Shown: positions 16,283 to 23,550, counted from the first letter of the stretch. The stretch: DNA of 33,450 nucleotides from Ruminococcus sp. UBA7158 (GCA_002491605.1 DKWG01000058.1:11692-45141); one strand, 5' to 3'. Notes: generated by a model from the letters alone, not told the origin. Program-made: numbers and translations.

Positions 16283-17662
16283 TCAGAACTTAATTCTCTC
16301 GGAAATATAAGCTTCAAGCTCATCGATAGGAAGTCTAACCTGCTCCATGGTGTCTCTGTCACGGACGGTAACGCAGTTGTCTTCTAATGAGTCGAAGTCG
16401 AAGGTTATGCACCACGGTGTTCCTATCTCGTCCTCACGGCGGTAACGCTTGCCGATTGAACCGGTTTCGTCGAAATCGACCATAAAGCTCTTGGAAAGCT
16501 TCTCATAGACCTTCATAGCGTCGTCCGAAAGCTTTTTGGACAACGGCAGAACAGCAGCCTTATAGGGAGCGATAGCAGGGTTGAGGTGCAAAACTGTTCT
16601 TACATCGTTCTTCTCGGCGTCGATAACCTCTTCGTCATACGCTTCGCACAAAAGTGCAAGAACTGTTCTGTCAAGACCGTAGGTAGACTCGATTATGAAC
16701 GGAATGAATCTTTCGTTTGTCTCGGGATCGAGATAGTCCATCTTTGTTCCCGAATACTCCTGGTGACGGGTGAGGTCGAAGTTGGTGCGGTTGTGAGTGC
16801 CGTTAATCTCGCCCCAGCCGAACGGGAACAGGAACTCGATGTCGCAGGCAGCCTTTGCATAGTGAGCGAGCTTTTCGTGGTCGTGGAAGCGAAGATGCTC
16901 AGCCGGAAGTCCTAAATCCTCAAAGTACTTCTTGCCGTATTCCTTGAAGTAGGCGTAAAGCTCGGTGTCTGTGCCCTCCTTGCAGAAGGTCTGGAACTCC
17001 ATCTGCTCAAATTCAATGGTACGGAAGGTGAAGTTGCCGGGGGTAATCTCATTTCTGAACGCCTTGCCTATCTGACCGATAGAGAAGGGGAGCTTTGCAC
17101 GCATTGTGCGCTGAACGTTTAAATAGTTGACATACTCGCCCTGCGCATTCTCCGGACGAAGATAGATGATGTTCTTTGAGTTCTCGGTTACGCCTCTGTA
17201 GGTCTGGAACATGAGGTTGAACTCTCTGATCTCGGTGAAATTGTGCTTGCCGCAGTGAGGACAGGGGATAGAATGAGCCTTGATGAACTCAAACATTTCC
17301 TGCTTTGTCATTCCGTCGGCATGAGCGTTGGGGTCGAAGTCGTCGATAAGATTATCCGCTCTGTGACGCATCTTGCACTCCTTGCAGTCCAAAAGCGGGT
17401 CGGAAAAGCTTGCAACGTGTCCCGAAGCCTCCCAAACTCTCGGGTGCATCAAAATGTCGGCGTCAACCTCATAGCTCGACTTTCTTTCCTGAATGAAGCG
17501 CTTGCGCCATGTGTCCTTGACGTTGTTCTTCATGCGTGAGCCTAAGGGACCGTAGTCCCATGTGTTGGCAAGTCCGCCGTAGATGTCGCTTCCTGCAAAA
17601 ATAAAGCCTCTGCCTTTGCAAAGAGCGACGATTTTATCCATAGTCTTGAGTGAATTGTCCAT
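16283..17662 (-). CDS. glyS: glycine--tRNA ligase, dimeric (alpha2) type
   Basis: A 459-residue class II synthetase charging tRNA-Gly. It is the single-chain homodimeric type, not the alpha/beta tetramer: it starts with KIVALCKGRGFIFAGSDIYGGLANTWDYGPLG and contains MHPRVWEASGHV. A putative zinc-site region holds CKECKMRH and CPHCG. FLRPENAQG-like sequence (YLRPENAQGEYVN), IGKAFRNEITPGNF, EFEQMEFQ, and YGLDRTVLALL motif 3 follow. The C-terminal anticodon-binding domain is complete. AAGGAG lies on the minus strand at 17674-17684. Its leader is too short for a T-box, which is notable because glyS is often T-box controlled in Firmicutes. Confidence 0.96.
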   Translation of the reverse strand: MDNSLKTMDKIVALCKGRGFIFAGSDIYGGLANTWDYGPLGSRMKNNVKDTWRKRFIQERKSSYEVDADILMHPRVWEASGHVASFSDPLLDCKECKMRHRADNLIDDFDPNAHADGMTKQEMFEFIKAHSIPCPHCGKHNFTEIREFNLMFQTYRGVTENSKNIIYLRPENAQGEYVNYLNVQRTMRAKLPFSIGQIGKAFRNEITPGNFTFRTIEFEQMEFQTFCKEGTDTELYAYFKEYGKKYFEDLGLPAEHLRFHDHEKLAHYAKAACDIEFLFPFGWGEINGTHNRTNFDLTRHQEYSGTKMDYLDPETNERFIPFIIESTYGLDRTVLALLCEAYDEEVIDAEKNDVRTVLHLNPAIAPYKAAVLPLSKKLSDDAMKVYEKLSKSFMVDFDETGSIGKRYRREDEIGTPWCITFDFDSLEDNCVTVRDRDTMEQVRLPIDELEAYISERIKF

Positions 17663-17703
17663 AAAACTTTTTACTCCTTATAATTGTATTGGTGTCAAGA
17701 TGT

Positions 17704-17732
17704 ATTTTAGCTTATATTTGGGGAGAAGTCAA
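17704..17732 (-). promoter_or_regulatory. promoter of glyS
   Basis: On the minus strand TTGACT (17732-17727), a 17-bp spacer and TAAAAT (17709-17704). Transcription would start near 17697, leaving about 35 nt before the start codon. It diverges from the dpnI promoter, 22 bp away. Confidence 0.72.
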
Positions 17733-17753
17733 GAAAAATAGTTTATGTTTATA

Positions 17754-17782
17754 TTGATTCTATGAGAAATTTGTAATATAAT
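17754..17782 (+). promoter_or_regulatory. promoter of the DpnI cassette
   Basis: TTGATT (17754-17759), 17-bp spacer, TATAAT (17777-17782). Leader of about 50 nt before the first gene of the cassette. Confidence 0.75.
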
Positions 17783-17839
17783 TTAACATAAATACCTTGA
17801 GCATTGTAATTAATCATCCCAATAGCGGAGAGCATTCGT

Positions 17840-18607
17840 ATGGAAATGAATTTTAACACACAGTTAACATCAAAATATCATTCTAAAACACAAATAGCAA
17901 GGGTTTTAACAGAAGACTGGGTAGGTAGGAATATGTTTTGCCCCCGCTGTGGAAATCCTCATGTTAGTCATTTTGAAAACAATCGACCGGTGGCTGATTT
18001 TTATTGTCCGGCATGTAATAGTGAGTATGAATTAAAAAGTAAGAATGGTTATTTGGGCGGAAAAATAAATGACGGCGCATATGATACAATGATTAAGAGA
18101 ATAACCGATAATAATAACCCGGATTTTTTCCTTATGAGTTATTCGAAAAGTCAGATGAGAGTAACAGATTTTATATTAATTCCAAAGCATTTTTTTGTTC
18201 CTGATATTATTGAAAAACGAAGACCACTGGCTCCAACTTCTGTTAGAGCAGGTTGGGTGGGTTGCAATATTTTGATTGATAGAATACCGCAGCAAGGTAG
18301 AATATCAATAATATCAGCCGGAAAGGTGTTAGACATAAATAATATTATACTAAGTATCAATAAGAGCAGTTTATTAGAGGTAAATGATATTGACAGCAGA
18401 GGGTGGTTATTCGATGTTTTATCTTGCGTCAATCGGATTTCTAACGATGTATTTGAATTAATGGAAGTATATCAGTATGAAAAAATACTACAGCAAAAGC
18501 ATCCGAATAACAATAATATAAGAGCGAAAATACGTCAACAGTTGCAGATTCTCAGGGATAAGGGTGTCATTAAATTCTTGGGCAATGGAAAATATTTAAA
18601 ATTGTGA
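17840..18607 (+). CDS. dpnC: DpnI-type methyl-directed restriction endonuclease (Gm6ATC-specific)
   Basis: A 255-residue protein that aligns, as I recall the sequence, along its whole length with pneumococcal DpnI, which cuts GATC only when the adenine is N6-methylated. The PD-(D/E)xK site is Asp53, Glu64 and Lys66 (VADFYC ... EYELKSK), at the residue numbers known for DpnI. A zinc site is formed by C34, C37, C56 and C59. Shared blocks include RILTEDWV-like RVLTEDWV, HFENNRPVADFYC, INDGAY, RPLAPTSVRAGWVGCN and the C-terminal winged helix IRQQLQILRDKG, which reads methylated DNA. No GATC methylase is encoded nearby, as expected. The gene is visibly AT-richer than its neighbours, suggesting transfer. 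GGAGA lies upstream; a DpnD-family gene follows 9 nt after its stop. Confidence 0.95.
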   Translation: MEMNFNTQLTSKYHSKTQIARVLTEDWVGRNMFCPRCGNPHVSHFENNRPVADFYCPACNSEYELKSKNGYLGGKINDGAYDTMIKRITDNNNPDFFLMSYSKSQMRVTDFILIPKHFFVPDIIEKRRPLAPTSVRAGWVGCNILIDRIPQQGRISIISAGKVLDINNIILSINKSSLLEVNDIDSRGWLFDVLSCVNRISNDVFELMEVYQYEKILQQKHPNNNNIRAKIRQQLQILRDKGVIKFLGNGKYLKL

Positions 18608-18616
18608 GGTAGTGTG

Positions 18617-18817
18617 ATGAAGAAATATATAGTTGCAATTGAGGAAACAATAGTACAAGAATTTGAACTCGCAGCTGATAATGCCGATGAAGCATTAAAT
18701 GTGGCCAAAGAGAAGTACAGAAACGGAGAGTTCGTTTTAGATGCAGGGGAAGTTCAGCTTAAGCAGATGTCCGTTATACTTCCTCAAGATAAGGCAACAG
18801 AATGGACTAAGTTTTAA
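18617..18817 (+). CDS. dpnD: DpnD/PcfM family small protein
   Basis: A 66-residue acidic protein starting MKKYIVAIEETIVQEFEL and containing EALNVAKEKYRNGEFVLDAGEV. This is the pattern of the DpnD/PcfM C-terminal domain: a beta strand with an ET core, then a helix, then YRNGEFVLD. In the pneumococcal DpnI cassette dpnC is followed by dpnD, whose function is unknown, and the same order is seen here. The ATG at 18617 is chosen over GTG at 18614 because GAGGT (18606-18610), overlapping the upstream stop, is then 6 nt away. It is co-transcribed and probably translationally coupled with the nuclease. Shorter than pneumococcal DpnD, apparently the conserved domain alone. Confidence 0.85.
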   Translation: MKKYIVAIEETIVQEFELAADNADEALNVAKEKYRNGEFVLDAGEVQLKQMSVILPQDKATEWTKF

Positions 18818-18876
18818 CATTTCATTATGATTATCGCAATAATCGGTCGCTGAATATCCTTGAATTGACCGTGTTT

Positions 18877-18983
18877 ATTGCGCCTGTCATCTCCCCCCCA
18901 ACATAATACAAAAAATTCCTCGCATTAATGCGCTGAATTTTTTGTTTTCTACTGTTGACACTTGTGCGCCGGTAAAGTATTAT
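18877..18983. repeat. direct repeat unit A (duplicated promoter segment)
   Basis: About 107 bp closely similar to 19289-19397. Shared blocks include ATTGCGC, CCCAACATAATACA, ATTAATG/GTTAATG with GCGCT/GTGCT, and a near-identical run from CTACTGTTGACACTTGT through CGCCGGTAAAGTAT. It ends in a promoter-like pair TTGACA (18955-18960), 17 bp, TATTAT (18978-18983). No intact gene follows it. Confidence 0.8.
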
Positions 18984-19121
18984 TATGATGGATATATTAC
19001 TGAATATGAATTCGGATATAATTTCCCGTGTTTTGAATTTGAAGCCAACGAGCATATGCGCACCTATTCTGTACTGAATGCAATAAACAGACTAGAAGGT
19101 AAGCCGGAAGAATATCGTTAA
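18978..19121 (+). pseudogene. possible gene remnant downstream of repeat A
   Basis: An open frame, uninterrupted from 18864 to the TAA at 19119-19121, reads in its second half YYYDGYITEYEFGYNFPCFEF-like, acidic and aromatic-rich sequence ending INRLEGKPEEYR. The composition looks protein-like, but there is no ATG at a suitable place and no Shine-Dalgarno. The first half coincides with the duplicated promoter segment. It may be the tail of a lost gene; function unrecognised. Confidence 0.3.
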
Positions 19122-19254
19122 CATAATTGTATCACGTTAACGTTAACACAGCTGTAAGCTTTTGAGCGGTTACAAAGGAGAGCTTGCCTGCACTGCGCAG
19201 CAGGCGCATTTCACAGTGAAGCTATTTCACAAATACAATAAGGGATTTATTTCG

Positions 19255-19289
19255 TTGGGGGCGCACTTAATCGTGAAGTGCGTCCCCAA
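19255..19289. repeat. 14-bp inverted repeat (hairpin)
   Basis: TTGGGGGCGCACTT (19255-19268) pairs with AAGTGCGTCCCCAA (19276-19289) with one G-T pair and loop AATCGTG. No U tract follows directly. It abuts repeat unit B and could be a transcription terminator remnant or a protein site. Confidence 0.6.
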
Positions 19290-19397
19290 TTGCGCATATT
19301 TTCTCGCACCCCAACATAATACACAAATTTTCCACGTTAATGTGCTAAATATTTTTGTTTTTCTACTGTTGACACTTGTACGCCGGTAAAGTATAAT
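19289..19397. repeat. direct repeat unit B (contains serC promoter)
   Basis: About 109 bp similar to unit A at 18877-18983, on the same strand, 412 bp away. Differences are scattered substitutions and at least two single-base indels, so the duplication is not recent. Its right end is the serC promoter. Confidence 0.8.
19369..19397 (+). promoter_or_regulatory. promoter of serC (consensus)
   Basis: TTGACA (19369-19374), 17-bp spacer, TATAAT (19392-19397): both hexamers perfect and optimal spacing. The predicted leader is about 60 nt. Confidence 0.9.
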
Positions 19398-19462
19398 GTT
19401 AAACATAAGCTATAATGAATAGTATAGCAATATAACAACTTATGATAACGGAGGTATACGAT

Positions 19463-20539
19463 ATGAGAGTATACAACTTCAGCGCAGGTCCTGCTATCCT
19501 GCCGGAAGAGGTTTTAAAAAGAGCTGCGGATGAAATGCTGGAATACGGCGAATCAGGACAGTCTGTAATGGAGATGTCCCACCGTTCAAAAGAATATCAG
19601 GCAATTATTGATTCAGTTGAAGCTTCGCTTCGCAGAGTTATGTCTATTCCCGATAACTATAAGGTTTTGTTCCTTCAGGGCGGCGCATCAAGCCAGTTCG
19701 CAATGATTCCACTTAACCTTATGAACAAGAACCACAAGGCTGATTTCGTTTTAACAGGTCAGTGGGCTAATAAGGCTTATCAGGAAGCTTCAAGATACGG
19801 CACAGCTAACGTTGTCGCATCCTCAAAGGATAAGACATTTTCTTATATCCCCGAGCTCGACCCTGCAAAGTTCGACCCCGAGGCTGATTACTTCCATATC
19901 TGCTATAACAACACTATCTACGGCACACGCTTCAACGAGCTTCCCGACACCAAGGGCGTCCCGATAATCGCCGATATGTCAAGCTGTATCTTGTCTGAAC
20001 CTGTTGACGTTTCAAAGTACGGCATGATTTATGCAGGCGCTCAGAAGAATATGGGTCCCGCGGGTCTCACAGTTGTTATAATCCGTGAAGATTTAATCGG
20101 CAACGCTATGGATATCACCCCCACAATGTTCAACTATCAGACACACGCCGACAACGGCTCAATGTACAACACCCCTCCGACCTACGGAATTTACATCCTC
20201 GGCTTGGTTCTCGACTGGATCGAGAAGAAGGGCGGTCTTGAGGCTATGGCTGAGCTTAACAAGAAGAAGGCTGAGCTTTTGTATAACTTCCTCGACTCCT
20301 CTAAGCTCTTCAAGGCAACAGTTCAGGGCAAGGATCGCTCACTCATGAACGTTCCCTTCGTAACCGGAAGCGACGAGCTTGACGCTCAGTTCGTTAAGGA
20401 AGCAAAGGCAGCAGGACTTATCAACCTCAAGGGACATCGCTCGGTAGGCGGCATGAGAGCTTCTATTTACAACGCTATGCCTTATGAGGGCGTTGAAAAG
20501 CTCGTTAAGTTCATGAGCGATTTCGAAGCTAAGGCTTAA
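19463..20539 (+). CDS. serC: phosphoserine aminotransferase
   Basis: A 358-residue class V PLP-dependent aminotransferase converting 3-phosphohydroxypyruvate to 3-phosphoserine. It begins with the family's RVYNFSAGPAILPEEVL, has LFLQGGASSQFAMIPLNL, CYNNTIYGTRF, and the PLP lysine Lys195 in AGAQKNMGPAG. The C terminus has LKGHRSVGGMRASIYNAMP, binding substrate phosphate. The start at 19463 is used rather than an in-frame ATG at 19442, because GGAGGT lies just upstream of 19463 and inside the longer frame. It lies upstream of serA, so the first two steps of serine synthesis are adjacent. serB is not in the window. Confidence 0.97.
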   Translation: MRVYNFSAGPAILPEEVLKRAADEMLEYGESGQSVMEMSHRSKEYQAIIDSVEASLRRVMSIPDNYKVLFLQGGASSQFAMIPLNLMNKNHKADFVLTGQWANKAYQEASRYGTANVVASSKDKTFSYIPELDPAKFDPEADYFHICYNNTIYGTRFNELPDTKGVPIIADMSSCILSEPVDVSKYGMIYAGAQKNMGPAGLTVVIIREDLIGNAMDITPTMFNYQTHADNGSMYNTPPTYGIYILGLVLDWIEKKGGLEAMAELNKKKAELLYNFLDSSKLFKATVQGKDRSLMNVPFVTGSDELDAQFVKEAKAAGLINLKGHRSVGGMRASIYNAMPYEGVEKLVKFMSDFEAKA

Positions 20540-20800
20540 AAACAGCGAATGTATATGGTTTGAGCTTTGTCGGACAGGCGGTTTCAGATGCTTTGGGCGG
20601 AGCCGTCGCTGACCCTTAGGGTCGGCGAGCCGACTGCGATGCAGGCGGCAGCGAGGCGAAGCCGAGTACGGCTCCGCTTTCACACTGCTGCTTTCAGCCG
20701 CAGAAATTATCCTTGGGCACAAACCATTTAAAATAGGTCGGCGAAGCCGACACCTTATTTCTTATCTCTTCACTTATTTGATCGGAAAGGACAATTCACA
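20540..20800. repeat. palindrome cluster between serC and serA
   Basis: No gene is supported. The stretch holds several GC-rich hairpins: GACCCT/AGGGTC (20611-20623), GTCGGC-GA-GCCGAC (20621-20634), AGCCG/CGGCT (20661-20674), and GTCGGC-GAA-GCCGAC (20737-20751). The same GTCGGC/GCCGAC arms occur twice, and GCGAAGC hairpin cores occur at 20656-20662 and 20741-20747. The latter lies within AAATAGG and CCTTATTT arms and may act as a terminator. Confidence 0.65.
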
Positions 20801-21961
20801 ATGTACAATATTCTGACACTGAATAAAATCGCCGCAATAGGCACAGATAACTTCGATAAAGCGGCATATAACGTCGGCGAAAACGTTGAAAACCCCGATG
20901 CTATAATGGTAAGATCCGCAAATATGCTCGACTACAGCTTCGGTGATAACCTCGTCGCTATAGCAAGAGCCGGCGCAGGCGTTAATAATATCCCGATTGA
21001 CCGCTGCTCCGAAAACGGTATCTGCGTTTTCAACACCCCCGGTGCAAATGCAAACGCAGTTAAGGAGCTTGTAATAGCAGGACTTTTGATGACCTCAAGA
21101 AAGGTTGCCGCCGCTATCGACTGGGCTAAGACATTAAAGGGTCAGGGCGCAGAGGTCGGCAAGCTTGTTGAAAAGGGTAAGTCCCAGTTTGCAGGTCCTG
21201 AGCTTTTGGGCAAGACCTTGGGTATCGTCGGCTTGGGCGCAATCGGCGTCAAGGTTGCTAATACCGCACTTTCCTTGGGCATGAAGGTTGTCGGATACGA
21301 CCCGTTCCTGTCCGTAAATGCCGCTTTGGGCATGAAGCCGGGCGTTAAGGTTGTTAAAACTTTGGCTGAAATCTATGCTGAGTCTGATTATATCACCCTC
21401 CACCTTCCCTATAACGCTGAGACAAAGAATACAGTCTGCGCTGACAGCATTGCAAAGATGAAGAAGGGCGTCAGAATCCTCAACTTTGCAAGAGGCGAGC
21501 TTGTCAACTCTGCCGATATGATTTCAGCACTTGCCGACGGTTCGGTTGCCGCATATATCACCGACTTCCCGACTGACGAGCTTATCGGTGTCGACGGCGT
21601 AACCGCTATCCCTCACCTCGGCGCATCAACTCCCGAATCTGAGGACAACTGCGCTTATATGGCTGCAGTAGAGCTTATCGACTATATAGAGTCAGGTAGG
21701 ATTCATAATTCAGTTAACCTCCCCGACTGTGAGCTTGCAAAGACAGCCGACCACCTGGTCTGCGTTATTCATAAGAACGTCCCTGCAATCATCTCTCAGG
21801 TAACTACAGTTATCTCCGAGGCAGGCGGAAATATTGAAAGCGTTGCTTCAAAGTCTAAAAAGGATTGGGCATATACCATGCTCGACGTTACAGGCGACGT
21901 AGCAGCAGCCTGCGCAAATATCGAAAATATCGACGGAGTTGTTAAGGTAAGAGTACTTTAA
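20801..21961 (+). CDS. serA: D-3-phosphoglycerate dehydrogenase
   Basis: A 386-residue NAD-dependent dehydrogenase catalysing the first step of serine synthesis. The N-terminal substrate domain includes VRSANMLDY and the ARAGAGVNNIPIDRC pattern. The Rossmann motif is GKTLGIVGLGAIGVKVA, followed by the DYITLHLPY and ILNFARGELVNSADM segments. The catalytic His is in IPHLGASTPESEDNCA. A C-terminal ACT domain (about 318-386, starting CVIHKNVPAIISQVTTVI) is the usual site of serine feedback control. It has the short, two-domain-plus-ACT layout without the intervening ASB domain. AAAGGA precedes the start. Confidence 0.95.
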   Translation: MYNILTLNKIAAIGTDNFDKAAYNVGENVENPDAIMVRSANMLDYSFGDNLVAIARAGAGVNNIPIDRCSENGICVFNTPGANANAVKELVIAGLLMTSRKVAAAIDWAKTLKGQGAEVGKLVEKGKSQFAGPELLGKTLGIVGLGAIGVKVANTALSLGMKVVGYDPFLSVNAALGMKPGVKVVKTLAEIYAESDYITLHLPYNAETKNTVCADSIAKMKKGVRILNFARGELVNSADMISALADGSVAAYITDFPTDELIGVDGVTAIPHLGASTPESEDNCAYMAAVELIDYIESGRIHNSVNLPDCELAKTADHLVCVIHKNVPAIISQVTTVISEAGGNIESVASKSKKDWAYTMLDVTGDVAAACANIENIDGVVKVRVL

Positions 21962-21963
21962 TC

Positions 21964-22008
21964 ATACTTTTAGTATATTAGATGATAGTGTATACTTTTA
22001 GTATACAC
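21964..22008. repeat. paired copies of a palindromic element after serA
   Basis: ATACTTTTAGTATA occurs twice (21964-21977 and 21992-22005), 28 bp apart. The second copy extends to a perfect 8-bp hairpin, GTGTATAC (21988-21995) and GTATACAC (22001-22008), with loop TTTTA. It begins right after the serA stop. Confidence 0.6.
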
Positions 22009-22024
22009 AGCAAAGAACAATTTA

Positions 22025-22057
22025 GGCACGAATCCAAGTCGGGTTCGTGCCTTTTTT
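22025..22057 (+). terminator. terminator after serA
   Basis: GGCACGAATCC (22025-22035) pairs with GGGTTCGTGCC (22041-22051), one T-G pair, loop AAGTC, then six T residues. Strong intrinsic terminator for serC-serA. Confidence 0.92.
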
Positions 22058-22127
22058 GACGAATCTCGTCAAATCTAATCAAATCTCGTCAGAATCGAAT
22101 TAAAGCTCTTGACGAGATTGACGAGAT
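22057..22127. promoter_or_regulatory. four-copy operator-like array upstream of the AlbA_2 gene
   Basis: The 9-mer TGACGAGAT occurs four times: inverted at 22063-22071 and 22083-22091 and direct at 22110-22118 and 22119-22127. The first copy is also half of a dyad TGACGA-ATC-TCGTCA (22057-22071). The two direct copies fall between the -35 and -10 of the promoter below. Confidence 0.7.
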
Positions 22128-22137
22128 TTGATATGAT
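22109..22137 (+). promoter_or_regulatory. promoter of the AlbA_2-domain gene
   Basis: TTGACG (22109-22114), 17-bp spacer, TATGAT (22132-22137). Two copies of the repeat TGACGAGAT overlap the -35 and spacer, so binding there should block RNA polymerase. Confidence 0.72.
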
Positions 22138-22202
22138 ATTAATAGATAATATGGAATAATACGATTCAGTATTTTTGAATCATAAGATAGGAGCGCAGCC
22201 GT

Positions 22203-23525
22203 ATGACTTTTAGGGAAAGTGAATTTGTCGAGCTTAAGGAAATGTATGTTGAGGATATAAAGAAAGAAATAATCGCTTTCGCAAATTGCGTCGGAGGAAA
22301 ACTATATGTCGGCATGCGCAACGACGGAACGGCTGTCGGGCTGAGCAATCCCGATGCCGTGGCGTTGCAGGTCAGCAATGCTGTTCGTGATTCTATTAAG
22401 CCGGACTTGACAATGTTTATTCATTATGAAACGCTGGATGTGGACGGAAAGCAAATTCTTGAGATCGATGTTCAGCAGGGAACGGGGCGCCCATACTACA
22501 TTGTACAAAAAGGTTTGCGCCCGGAAGGAGTATATGTTCGTCAGGGATATTCATCCGTTCCTGCAACTGATACAGCAATCAGAAACATGATTAAAGAAAC
22601 TGACGGCGACAGCTTTGAAGGCAGACGTTCACTTATTCAGGAGCTGTCATTTGAGTCAGTGTCAAAAGAATTCGAACGGCGCAATATTGAATTCGGACCT
22701 AAGCAGATGCAGACTTTAAAAATGGTCAACAGCGACGGCATTTATACTAATCTCGGCTTGCTGATGTCAGACCGGTGTATTCACACAATTAAAGTAGCTT
22801 TGTTTCAGGGCACAAATCAAGAGGTGTTTAAAGACAGACGAGAGTTTACCGGGTCTTTGTTAGAGCAATTGAACAATGTCTATGAATATATTGATTTGCG
22901 CAATCAAATCCATGCCGACTTTGATAAGCTTTTGAGAATAGATAAAAGAGATTATCCCGAGGTCGCAATCAGAGAGGCTTTGCTTAATCTGATAGTTCAC
23001 CGAGATTACTCGCTGAGTGCAAGCGCATTAATCAGCATATACGATGATAGGATAGAATTATTATCCGTCGGAGGACTGTTTCCCGGAATAGATCTTGCCG
23101 ATGTTTTGATGGGTCTTTCTGTTTGCAGAAATCAGAATTTAGCAAATATTTTTTATCGACTCAGACTGATTGAAGCATGCGGAACAGGGCTGAGTAAGAT
23201 TATGAATGCGTACAGTGCTTTTGACAGAAAGCCGATAATTGAAACAACAGCTAATGCTTTTAAAATCATACTTCCCAATATTAATGCCGAAAGCAGTAGC
23301 ATCGGCGAAGCCGCAACAGCTAATCCTGCCAAGATAAATAATGAGGACATCATATTAAAATTCGCAAATGAAAAGGGAGCTATTGTCAGAACGGATGTAG
23401 AAAAGCTTTTAAATGTCAGCTCGTCGACTGCGTCACGAATTCTCGGACATATGGTCATGGGGCAACGGCTTGTTAAATACGGAAGGGCAAGGGGAATAAA
23501 ATATACTGTGCCGAATTCAAATTAA
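22203..23525 (+). CDS. ATP-binding regulator-like protein (AlbA_2/Schlafen AAA_4, HATPase_c_4, C-terminal winged helix)
   Basis: A 440-residue protein of a widespread but poorly defined family. The N-terminal AlbA_2 domain (about 4-125) starts ESEFVELKE and has IIAFANCVGGKLYVGMRNDG and GVYVRQGYSSVPA. The middle region carries the HATPase_c_4 segment PEVAIREALLNLIVHRDYS (about 253-272) and GGLFPGI. CGTGLSKIM follows at about 330. A C-terminal winged helix (about 385-435) contains VEKLLNVSSSTASRILGHMVM. Such proteins are usually annotated as transcriptional regulators; the substrate is unknown. GGAG precedes the start. The repeat array over its promoter suggests autoregulation (inference). The terminator before it shows it is independent of serA. 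Confidence 0.85.
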   Translation: MTFRESEFVELKEMYVEDIKKEIIAFANCVGGKLYVGMRNDGTAVGLSNPDAVALQVSNAVRDSIKPDLTMFIHYETLDVDGKQILEIDVQQGTGRPYYIVQKGLRPEGVYVRQGYSSVPATDTAIRNMIKETDGDSFEGRRSLIQELSFESVSKEFERRNIEFGPKQMQTLKMVNSDGIYTNLGLLMSDRCIHTIKVALFQGTNQEVFKDRREFTGSLLEQLNNVYEYIDLRNQIHADFDKLLRIDKRDYPEVAIREALLNLIVHRDYSLSASALISIYDDRIELLSVGGLFPGIDLADVLMGLSVCRNQNLANIFYRLRLIEACGTGLSKIMNAYSAFDRKPIIETTANAFKIILPNINAESSSIGEAATANPAKINNEDIILKFANEKGAIVRTDVEKLLNVSSSTASRILGHMVMGQRLVKYGRARGIKYTVPNSN

Positions 23526-23550
23526 CCTTTTTCACAAGCCACTGAAAACC

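Larger units (their letters stand above)
18818..19288. other. gene-poor stretch after the DpnI cassette
   Basis: No intact gene is supported. It contains repeat unit A (18877-18983), a short open frame that may be a gene remnant (18978-19121), a dyad GTTAACGTTAAC (19136-19147), a small hairpin (GCCTGC 19186-19191 with GCAGGC 19200-19205) and a strong 14-bp inverted repeat (19255-19289). Short frames on both strands here lack ribosome sites and recognisable domains. Confidence 0.55.

Noticed and set aside
17663..17839. T-box leader for glyS
   Set aside because: The identified promoter leaves only about 35 nt of leader, too short for a T-box, and no T-box consensus was seen.
18831..19055. 74-residue frame on the minus strand
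   Set aside because: Antisense to repeat A and the possible gene remnant; no ribosome site or domain.
19162..19389. 75-residue frame starting at a TTG
   Set aside because: It covers the 14-bp inverted repeat and the serC promoter, has a weak start and no recognisable protein pattern.
17840..19462. A DNA methyltransferase gene paired with the DpnI-type nuclease
   Set aside because: None is present; DpnI-type enzymes act on methylated DNA and do not need one.
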